DNA of 43,754 nt from Alcaligenaceae bacterium (lineage in GTDB: Bacteria > Pseudomonadota > Gammaproteobacteria > Burkholderiales > Burkholderiaceae_B). This document shows, one piece after another, positions 33,576 to 40,495 of the stretch. Numbering within the stretch: the stretch's first letter is position 1; every line of letters starts with the position of its first letter. The notes under the pieces are model-generated. The model worked only from the letters and a program-made list of their open reading frames with translations. It had not been told where the DNA came from and made no database searches. The stretch is taken from positions 1 through 43,754 of the forward strand of contig CANCRX010000021.1 of the NCBI GenBank assembly GCA_947380655.1. Reading direction: 5' to 3'. The translations under genes were made by a program, and so were the position numbers.

Positions 33576-33840
33576 GGTAATACTCCTTAGTTCAGGGTCC
33601 CAAACATTAAACCCGTGCTTGACTGATCCCACCATGGGACTTCATGTCGCCCGAGTTATTCATAGGAACAAACCACTACCCGTAACGCGGTAGTACCGCG
33701 GTTTGTACTAATGAATACGGCACAGCCATTTGAACTGCCTCTCACAAAAAAGAGTACGAACCAATTCAAATGGCATCGGTGGGTCAAGTGCACTCCCGCC
33801 GACAAAGTACTGCTGCGTGTCAAGACACTGACAAAGCGAG
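33576..33840. promoter_or_regulatory. nrdB-histone intergenic region with inverted repeats
   Basis: This 265-bp gap precedes the histone gene and follows nrdB on the minus strand. It holds a perfect 15-bp palindrome, CGCGGTA-G-TACCGCG (33686-33700), and a perfect 10-bp inverted repeat GCCATTTGAA (33725-33734) / TTCAAATGGC (33765-33774) with a 30-base loop. A small GTGTC-AA-GACAC hairpin (33817-33828) lies just beyond the nrdB stop. The histone promoter and a terminator for nrdAB should be here, but I cannot place a convincing -35/-10 pair. Confidence 0.4.
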
Positions 33841-35019
33841 TTATTCCCAGTTCAGGGCGCCACCTGTCTGATACTCGATCACGCGTGTTTCGAAGAAATT
33901 ACGTTCCTTTTTCAAGTCGATCATTTCAGCCATCCAAGGGAACGGATTTTCTTCCTGTGCGAATAATGGCTCAATTCCAATCTGTTGGCAACGACGATTT
34001 GCAATAAAACGCAAATAAGATTTGAACATGGGTGCGTTCAGACCTAACACACCGCGCGGCATCGTGTCTTCAGCGTAGGCATATTCAAGGTCGACAGCCT
34101 TGGCAAACAGGCCGCGAATTTCTTCGCGGAAGGCGGGTGTCCAGAGGTGTGGATTTTCAAGTTTGATGGTGTTGATCAGATCGATACCGAAATTACAATG
34201 CATCGATTCGTCACGCAGAATGTACATGTATTGCTCGGCTGCGCCAGTCATTTTATTTTGACGGCCTAAAGCAAGAATCTGCGTGAAACCCACGTAGAAG
34301 AACAGTCCTTCCATCAGGCACGCAAAAACAATCAGTGATTTAAGCAGTGTCTGATCGGCTTCTGGCGTGCCTGTTTTGAAGTTCGCATCTGCGATGGCTT
34401 CGATAAAAGGAATCAGAAATTCATCTTTGTCACGAATCGATTTGACTTCGTTATAGGCGTTGAAAATTTCTGATTCATCGAGATCCAGGCTTTCAACAAT
34501 GTATTGATAAGCATGCGTATGGATGGCTTCTTCAAATGCCTGACGCAGCAAAAACTGACGACATTCTGGTGCCGTGATGTGACGATAGGTGCCGAGCACA
34601 ATGTTGTTTGCAGCCAACGAATCGGCTGTCACAAAGAAGCCGAGGTTGCGCATGATGATGCGGCGCTCGTCGTCAGTTAGGCCATTTGGATTCTTCCACA
34701 GAGCAATGTCGCGCGACATATTGATCTCTTGTGGCATCCAGTGATTGGCACATGTCGCGATATATTTTTCCCAAGCCCATTTGTATTTGAAAGGGACGAG
34801 CTGGTTGACATCGGTCTTGCCGTTAATGATGCGTTTGTCCGCAGCGTTCACGCGCGTTGCGGGATCAGCCGCAACAGGTTTTTGTGTGAGGCCGGGGGTT
34901 GGTAATGCAGAGTCGCCAAAGACTCCCGTTGCACCACGCATCGGTTGCGATGCAGGCGAGGGTGTTGCACCCAGAGGGGGTGCGGTTGGCGCAAGAGGTT
35001 CGTCGTTCCAGGTAAGCAT
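33841..35019 (-). CDS. nrdB: Ribonucleoside-diphosphate reductase, class Ia, beta subunit
   Basis: A 392-residue R2 subunit that holds the di-iron/tyrosyl radical cofactor. Metal ligands and radical site are visible: Asp133 in FFVTADS, then Glu164-x2-His167-x3-Tyr171 in EEAIHTHAY, the latter spaced exactly like E115/H118/Y122 of E. coli. Later ligands are in CLMEGLFFYVGF and RDESMHCNFG. It ends FETRVIEYQTGGALNWE, the R1-docking tail. ATG 35019 is preferred over a start inside nrdA; the gap to nrdA is 17 bp. It is co-transcribed with nrdA and controlled by the NrdR sites upstream. Confidence 0.96.
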   Translation of the reverse strand: MLTWNDEPLAPTAPPLGATPSPASQPMRGATGVFGDSALPTPGLTQKPVAADPATRVNAADKRIINGKTDVNQLVPFKYKWAWEKYIATCANHWMPQEINMSRDIALWKNPNGLTDDERRIIMRNLGFFVTADSLAANNIVLGTYRHITAPECRQFLLRQAFEEAIHTHAYQYIVESLDLDESEIFNAYNEVKSIRDKDEFLIPFIEAIADANFKTGTPEADQTLLKSLIVFACLMEGLFFYVGFTQILALGRQNKMTGAAEQYMYILRDESMHCNFGIDLINTIKLENPHLWTPAFREEIRGLFAKAVDLEYAYAEDTMPRGVLGLNAPMFKSYLRFIANRRCQQIGIEPLFAQEENPFPWMAEMIDLKKERNFFETRVIEYQTGGALNWE

Positions 35020-35036
35020 TTTTATTCTCGATATTG

Positions 35037-37949
35037 TTATTGGCAGGCTTCGCACTCTTCGAAACCTGGATCGCCAGGTCTCATTGTGCAGGCCACGCCA
35101 AGAATTTCTGGCTCAGGCATCGCCTGAGCGGCAGCGAACGTACCGCTCGTGGAGCTTGCACCGGACGAGTTGACGGCGTTGAGTTCGCCACCACGGCCAG
35201 TAGATTTCTCCGCACTGGTCGCGCCAAGCGTGCGCAGATAATAAGTGGTCTTCAGGCCACGCAACCAGGCGAGCTTGTAAGTGTCGTCAAGTTTTTTGCC
35301 TGAGGCGCCCGCCATATAGATGTTGAGGGACTGGGCTTGGTCAATCCATTTCTGGCGACGTGAAGCGCATTCGACGATCCAGGTAGGCTCGACTTCGAAA
35401 GCGGTAGCGTAAAGGGCTCTCAGATCAGCGGGAACGCGATCGATGCGGGACAAGCTGCCGTCGAAATATTTCAAGTCGGCGACCATGACTTCATCCCAGA
35501 GTCCGAGTTTTTTGAGGTCACGAACGAGGTGTTCGTTCACAACAGTGAACTCGCCGGAGAGGTTCGATTTAACGTACAAGTTTTGATATGTTGGTTCGAT
35601 GCACGCAGACACACCGATAATATTCGATATTGTTGCGGTTGGGGCAATCGCAACACAGTTCGAATTCCGCATGCCTTGCTGTTTGATGCGCGTGCGCAAC
35701 GAATCCCAATCGAGCGTCATGGACTCGTCGACTTCAACATAGCCGCCACGATGTTTGCGCAGCAACGCGACGGAGTCATGCGGCAGAATGCCCTGTGACC
35801 ACAACGAACCATCAAAACTTGCGTAGCGACCACGTTCTGCAGCCAGATCGCTTGAGGCGCTGTAAGCGTAATAGCAGACAGCTTCCATTGAGCGGTCAGC
35901 GAACTCGATGGCATCTTGCGAGGCGTAAGGTACGCGCATGACGTGCAGGCAGTCCTGGAATCCCATGATGCCCAGACCAACAGGACGGTGACGTACGTTT
36001 GAATTGCGTGCTTTGTCGACAGCGTAGTAGTTGATGTCAATCACGTTGTCGAGCATGCGCATTGCAATCTTGATCGTGCGCTGAAGCTTATCTTGATCCA
36101 GTACCTGCGTGCCGTCAGCATTTTGCTTAAGGTGAGCCAGCAGGTTCACTGAGCCCAGATTGCACACTGCAATTTCCGATTCGTTGGTATTGAGAGTGAT
36201 TTCGGTGCACAGGTTTGAGCTGTGCACGACACCAACGTGTTGTTGCGGTGAGCGGATGTTGCAAGGATCTTTGAACGTGATCCATGGATGACCCGTTTCA
36301 AACAGCATCGACAGCATTTTGCGCCACAGATTGATGGCAGGCATTTTTTTGAACAGTGTCAGTTCGCCGCGTTCTGTTTTTGCTTCATAGCCGGTGTAGG
36401 CTTTCTCGAATGCTTCACCGACTTTTTCATGCAGGTCCGGGCAGTCAGAAGGCGAGAACAAGGTCCAGTCGCCGCCCTCAATCACGCGCTTCATGAACAG
36501 GTCTGGAATCCAGTTTGCCGTGTTCATATCGTGCGTGCGACGACGCTCGTCACCGGTGTTCTTGCGCAGGTCGAGGAACTCCTCGATATCCAGGTGCCAT
36601 GACTCGAGGTAGCAGCAGACGGCGCCCTTGCGTTTGCCGCCCTGATTAACAGCGACTGCGGTGTCGTTGACGACTTTCAGGAAAGGCACGACGCCCTGGC
36701 TTTCGCCGTTGGTGCCTTTAATGTGGCTGCGCATGGCGCGCACAGGCGTCCAGTCGTTACCCAGACCGCCTGCGTATTTAGCCAGCAGGGCGTTGTCCTT
36801 GATTGCCTCATAAATGCCATCCAGGTTGTCTGAGACGGTCGACAGGTAGCAAGAAGACAGCTGTGAGTGCAGGGTACCTGCATTGAACAGTGTCGGGGTT
36901 GAACTCATGAAATCGAACGACGACAAGATCTGATAGAACTCGATGGCGCGGGCTTCGCGATCAATCTCGGCAATGGCAAGACCCATGGCCACACGCATGA
37001 AAAACACCTGTGGCAATTCGATGCGCTGGCCGCGCAGGTGCAGGAAATATCGGTCGTACAGAGTTTGCAGGCCCAGGTAGTCGAACTGCATGTCGCGACT
37101 TGCGTCGAGCGCGGCAGCCAGGCGTGGCAGGTCATAGCGTGAGAGTTCGGAGTTCAGTAAGCCACCTTCAACGCCACGCTTGATGAACGTAGGGAAGTAT
37201 GTCGCGTAACGTGTGTTCATGTCTTCCTGGGAGACTTCTTCGCCCAGGACTTCTTTACGGATCGTGTGCAACAACAGGCGCGCGGTGACTTTTGTATAGG
37301 CAGGATCGTTTTCTACCATCTGACGGGCGGCCAGAATGGCTGATTTGTAGACTTCTTCGATCGGCACGCCGTCGTAGAGGTTTTTCAGTGTTTCTTTTTG
37401 AATCGATACCGTATCAACAAAATCACCTAAGCCGAAGCCTGCAGACTCGATTGTGGCTTGTAGTTTTGCCAGATCAAGTGGTTTGCGGATACCGTTGTCA
37501 GTGACATGCATGGTCGAGGCCGCGACAGGAGCCAGGTCGGCATTCGCTTGTGCACGCTCTTGTGAGCGACGCTCGCGATACAGCACATAAGAACGCGCAA
37601 CATCGTGTTCACCTGAGCGCATCAAGGACAACTCAACTGCATCCTGCACGTCTTCAATATGGAACGTGCCGCCATTTGGACGGCTGCGCACCAGAGCGGA
37701 GACGACCTGGCGCGTCAGCGACTCGACCATTTCACGCACGCGTGCTGAGGCGGCACCTTGACCGCCATTGACCGCCAAAAAGGCTTTGGTCATGGCGATG
37801 CCGATCTTGCTGGGCTCGAAACTTACCACGGAACCGTTGCGGCGGATGATGTGATACTGGCTCCAGATCGCCTCTGTAATCGGCGTATCTGATTGCGCAA
37901 AATGTGGGGCTGCGTCGGCTCTGGACACAGTGTTTAAGGATGTTTGCAT
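35037..37949 (-). CDS. nrdA: Ribonucleoside-diphosphate reductase, class Ia, alpha subunit
   Basis: A 970-residue R1 subunit that reduces ribonucleotides to deoxyribonucleotides. Two ATP-cone allosteric domains precede the barrel, at about residues 33-128 (HIIRRNGSVVSFEPSKI) and 146-230 (MHVTDNGIRKPLDLAKL). Catalytic segments include SSCYLSTVSDNLDGIY, the NLCTEITLN block and GSVNL. The C-terminal redox pair is in EECEACQ. ATG 37949 has GGAG about eight bases upstream. The length is larger than the E. coli enzyme because of the second cone, as in Pseudomonas. It is the first gene of the nrdAB operon. Confidence 0.97.
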   Translation of the reverse strand: MQTSLNTVSRADAAPHFAQSDTPITEAIWSQYHIIRRNGSVVSFEPSKIGIAMTKAFLAVNGGQGAASARVREMVESLTRQVVSALVRSRPNGGTFHIEDVQDAVELSLMRSGEHDVARSYVLYRERRSQERAQANADLAPVAASTMHVTDNGIRKPLDLAKLQATIESAGFGLGDFVDTVSIQKETLKNLYDGVPIEEVYKSAILAARQMVENDPAYTKVTARLLLHTIRKEVLGEEVSQEDMNTRYATYFPTFIKRGVEGGLLNSELSRYDLPRLAAALDASRDMQFDYLGLQTLYDRYFLHLRGQRIELPQVFFMRVAMGLAIAEIDREARAIEFYQILSSFDFMSSTPTLFNAGTLHSQLSSCYLSTVSDNLDGIYEAIKDNALLAKYAGGLGNDWTPVRAMRSHIKGTNGESQGVVPFLKVVNDTAVAVNQGGKRKGAVCCYLESWHLDIEEFLDLRKNTGDERRRTHDMNTANWIPDLFMKRVIEGGDWTLFSPSDCPDLHEKVGEAFEKAYTGYEAKTERGELTLFKKMPAINLWRKMLSMLFETGHPWITFKDPCNIRSPQQHVGVVHSSNLCTEITLNTNESEIAVCNLGSVNLLAHLKQNADGTQVLDQDKLQRTIKIAMRMLDNVIDINYYAVDKARNSNVRHRPVGLGIMGFQDCLHVMRVPYASQDAIEFADRSMEAVCYYAYSASSDLAAERGRYASFDGSLWSQGILPHDSVALLRKHRGGYVEVDESMTLDWDSLRTRIKQQGMRNSNCVAIAPTATISNIIGVSACIEPTYQNLYVKSNLSGEFTVVNEHLVRDLKKLGLWDEVMVADLKYFDGSLSRIDRVPADLRALYATAFEVEPTWIVECASRRQKWIDQAQSLNIYMAGASGKKLDDTYKLAWLRGLKTTYYLRTLGATSAEKSTGRGGELNAVNSSGASSTSGTFAAAQAMPEPEILGVACTMRPGDPGFEECEACQ

Positions 37950-38070
37950 TAAGGTGCTCCTGCAAATTGAGCGAGGCGATTCGCCACGCAAGATGTACGG
38001 TTTCGAACGGTTTTAGCGAGATTTTTGGGCAAATTGCCGATGCAAATCGCATCGCAGAGGCCGTTCTCAG

Positions 38071-38117
38071 CTACTACATGTAGTGTTTTTCTCTTCAACT
38101 GACACCAATTCTAGTAG
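38071..38117. promoter_or_regulatory. Tandem NrdR boxes upstream of nrdAB
   Basis: Two 16-bp sites resemble the NrdR consensus ACACTATATATAGTGT. CTACTACATGTAGTGT (38071-38086) has 12 of 16 matches and contains a 12-bp perfect palindrome. ACACCAATTCTAGTAG (38102-38117) has 10 of 16. Their spacing is exactly 31 bp, the distance known for paired NrdR boxes. The second box covers the predicted -10 element of the nrdA promoter, so NrdR with ATP/dATP bound would repress the operon. The nrdR gene itself is not in this window. Confidence 0.75.
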
Positions 38118-38136
38118 GTTGGCTCTATCAGGGCAA
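38108..38136 (-). promoter_or_regulatory. Predicted sigma-70 promoter of nrdAB
   Basis: Read on the minus strand: TTGCCC (38136-38131), a 17-base spacer, then TAGAAT (38113-38108), one mismatch from the -10 consensus. Transcription would begin near 38101, leaving a leader of about 150 bases before the nrdA ATG. The -10 lies inside the upstream NrdR box. Confidence 0.65.
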
Positions 38137-38450
38137 TAGTCTTTTTATATATTTTTCGACTATCGTTATCCCTAGTGAGCTGTCAGTGAGTGCTCATCCC
38201 CTTTCGGCTCGATTCATAGCAGAAACACGCGTCAGACAGGGGCGAGCGAGACTGAACCCCTGATAGCTATAGCTATCAACTCTGCTCGGATCACTACACT
38301 GAGTGTGGTGTAAAAGCCAACAATCGACTGCACAAGGCGTCAGATATAGATATTGTCGTGGCGTTGCCCCGTATTTACTGCAATATGTCGTTGTCGCGTA
38401 GATTTAGTCGGGCGAATTTCTTTAAATGTCATTCAGTTGATGGAGCCGTA

Positions 38451-38987
38451 ATGTCAGGAGCTGTGGTCTTGTTGGGTCTGGTCGAAGTCAGGCGCGTTGT
38501 TCGCGCGGTGTTGCTGTGTGCCTCGTTTGGCTTGTTGACGGCCTGTGGCTTGCCCAGACACAAGGATGCCCCGGTCATTGCGCCACCGGCAGGTGCTGTG
38601 GAGCCCGCTTGCGCGCCGCTCAATGCCGGTAACCCGTTGATTGGAACCTGGTATCTGGTGAGTAAGCAGTCTGGCGTGGCGGGAGAGATGCAGACTTTGC
38701 TGACGTTGAGCGCGGATGGCAAACTCAAGCAGCAGACCCGCGTCAAACAGGGCCGCAACATCCGTTCTGAGTTGCGCGAAACGGGATGCTGGGAGGCACC
38801 TGCTGGTAAGTTAATTACCCAGGTCAGCCGCTCCAATGGTGAGCTGATTGACTTTAAAGATCCGATTTACTCAACCACTTACGTGGTTGAGAAGGTTGAT
38901 GCGAACCGCCTGACGTATCGTCTGGACCGCCCTGGCAGCAAACCCGCGTATGCGAAAAAAGTTCAGGATAGTTTTCGGCTGATGTAA
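38451..38987 (+). CDS. Predicted lipoprotein with a lipocalin/META-like domain
   Basis: About 178 residues from ATG 38451, which has GGAG five bases upstream. The N-terminus has a hydrophobic stretch (VVRAVLLCASFGLLTAC) ending in a lipobox with Cys32, so it is probably an envelope lipoprotein. The mature part begins with a Pro/Ala-rich linker and continues with NPLIGTWYLVSKQSG, LLTLSADGKLKQQTRVKQG, ETGCWEAPAGKLITQVSRSNGE and TYRLDRP, a beta-rich pattern with two further cysteines. I do not recognise a named family. Its stop lies two bases from the convergent gltX stop. Confidence 0.75.
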   Translation: MSGAVVLLGLVEVRRVVRAVLLCASFGLLTACGLPRHKDAPVIAPPAGAVEPACAPLNAGNPLIGTWYLVSKQSGVAGEMQTLLTLSADGKLKQQTRVKQGRNIRSELRETGCWEAPAGKLITQVSRSNGELIDFKDPIYSTTYVVEKVDANRLTYRLDRPGSKPAYAKKVQDSFRLM

Positions 38988-38989
38988 AT

Positions 38990-40405
38990 CTATATGTCAG
39001 CCAGTCTCGCAAGCACAGTCTGCTGACCAAGAATTTCCAAAACCGCATCAATGGCTGGGGTTTGAGTCGTGCCCGCCACCGCGACTCTTAAAGGAATTGC
39101 CAACTGGGGCATTTTCAGTGTGTGCGTTGCCAGGATGGTCTTGATCAGTGCTGAAATCGCCTCGCGGGTCCAGGGTATGCCGGCTGCCTGCGTGGCAAAG
39201 TCTCTGAGCGCATTGCGGGCTGTTTCAGTCAGATGCTGGGTGACCAGCTCCTCTGGTGGTTGGGTGAAATCCCCACAAAACAGCATGGCGCCATCGGCCA
39301 GCTGCTCAAGTGTTTCTGCACGATCCTTCAGTAGTTTGACCACCTGGTTCATGTCGACGCGTTGAGTATCCCCTCCACGAGCCTCAATGCGCGGAGTGAT
39401 CGCTTGCACCAGTTGCGCATCATCGCTATGTTTGATGTAGTGCGCGCTGACCCAGTTAAGTTTTTTAGGATCCCATTGCGCAGCAGATTTGGAGAGGTGT
39501 TGCGGGTCAAACCAGCTTACGAGCTGTTCGCGTGAAAACAGCTCATCGTCACCGTGACTCCAGCCGAGCCGGGCCAGATAATTGATCATAGCCTCCGGCA
39601 GATAGCCGTCCCGGTCATACTCCATGACACTGACCGCGCCATGGCGTTTGGAAAGTTTCTCACCGTCTGGTCCAAGGATCATGGGCACGTGACCATACTC
39701 CGGCACAGGTGCGCCGAGCGCGCGCAGGATTGTGATTTGGCGAGGCGTGTTGTTGACGTGGTCATCACCGCGCAAAACGTGTGTGATGCGCATATCCCAA
39801 TCGTCCACCACGACGCAGAAGTTGTAAGTCGGGGTGCCATCCGGGCGTGCAATCACCAAGTCATCAAGCTCCGTGTTGTCAAAACTGATCGGACCTTTGA
39901 CCAGGTCGACCCAGGCGGTTGAACCGCCTTGCGGGCTTTTAAATCGCACAACAGGCTCTCGATCTGCAGGAATAGCTGGCAGAGTCTTGCCGGGTTCAGG
40001 GCGCCAGGTCCCGTCGTAGCGCGGTTTTTCGCCTTTTGAACGCGCCAGTTCGCGCATCGCATCGACTTCTTCGGTTGAGCTGTAACAGTAGTAAGCAGTT
40101 CCAGCTTCAAGCATGGAGGCAATCACCTCACGATAGCGCTCCATATGCTGCATCTGGTAGAAGGGACCCTCATCAGGGGTCAGGCCAAGCCATTGCATGC
40201 CGTCAAGGATCGCTTGCACGGCTTCAGGGGTCGATCGTTCAAGATCGGTATCTTCAATGCGCAAGATGAACGTGCCACCAAAATGCCTGGCATAGGCCCA
40301 GGCAAACAGCGCCGTTCTGGCTCCTCCTAGATGCAAAAATCCCGTCGGTGACGGAGCGAAACGGGTGCGAACGGGGGTGTTGTGTGCAGTCATTGCGGAT
40401 GTCAT
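38990..40405 (-). CDS. gltX: Glutamyl-tRNA synthetase
   Basis: A 471-residue class-I aminoacyl-tRNA synthetase charging tRNA-Glu. The HIGH-type motif is PSPTGFLHLGGARTALF (His25 to Gly28) and the KMSKS-type motif is EKLSKRHGAVS. The zinc-region/acceptor-binding segment RIEDTDLERS and the anticodon-binding C-terminal helices are in their usual places. ATG 40393 is an alternative start four codons in. It is divergent from the Pat-like gene, with a 90-bp gap that contains an FNR-box-like site. Confidence 0.97.
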   Translation of the reverse strand: MTSAMTAHNTPVRTRFAPSPTGFLHLGGARTALFAWAYARHFGGTFILRIEDTDLERSTPEAVQAILDGMQWLGLTPDEGPFYQMQHMERYREVIASMLEAGTAYYCYSSTEEVDAMRELARSKGEKPRYDGTWRPEPGKTLPAIPADREPVVRFKSPQGGSTAWVDLVKGPISFDNTELDDLVIARPDGTPTYNFCVVVDDWDMRITHVLRGDDHVNNTPRQITILRALGAPVPEYGHVPMILGPDGEKLSKRHGAVSVMEYDRDGYLPEAMINYLARLGWSHGDDELFSREQLVSWFDPQHLSKSAAQWDPKKLNWVSAHYIKHSDDAQLVQAITPRIEARGGDTQRVDMNQVVKLLKDRAETLEQLADGAMLFCGDFTQPPEELVTQHLTETARNALRDFATQAAGIPWTREAISALIKTILATHTLKMPQLAIPLRVAVAGTTQTPAIDAVLEILGQQTVLARLADI

Positions 40406-40422
40406 TGAAAAGGGCCTGTTGT

Positions 40423-40436
40423 TTGATGTAAATCAC
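40423..40436. promoter_or_regulatory. FNR/ANR-box-like site between gltX and the Pat-like gene
   Basis: TTGAT-GTAA-ATCAC differs from the FNR/ANR palindrome TTGATNNNNATCAA at the last base only. It sits in a 90-bp divergent gap, 60 bp before the Pat-like start and 18 bp before the gltX start. A wider repeat TTTGATG...CATCAAA (40422-40448) overlaps it. Binding by an FNR- or CRP-family regulator is an inference. Confidence 0.4.
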
Positions 40437-40495
40437 GGCGCATCAAACGTAAGTTGTTAAGATAAGGTCTATTTTAGTAGAGAGCGCCGACTATC

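Larger units (their letters stand above)
37950..38450. other. Long intergenic region upstream of nrdA
   Basis: About 500 bp without a supported gene separates divergent nrdA and a lipoprotein gene. The nrdA-proximal third holds the NrdR boxes and promoter. The middle is AT-rich (38140-38160). Further on come a perfect 18-bp palindrome TGATAGCTATAGCTATCA (38261-38278) and an imperfect one, CACTACACT-G-AGTGTGGTG (38292-38310, one mismatched pair). I looked for a tRNA or small coding gene and found none. Confidence 0.6.

Noticed and set aside
33295..33693. Plus-strand open frame rich in FLAAGFLAATF, resembling a membrane protein
   Set aside because: It is the exact antisense of the Lys/Ala repeat array, has no ribosome-binding site and is explained by the repeat codons.
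37950..38450. tRNA or small protein in the long gap upstream of nrdA
   Set aside because: No cloverleaf with acceptor and T-arm consensus was found, and no frame with a start signal and plausible composition; the palindromes are better read as regulatory.
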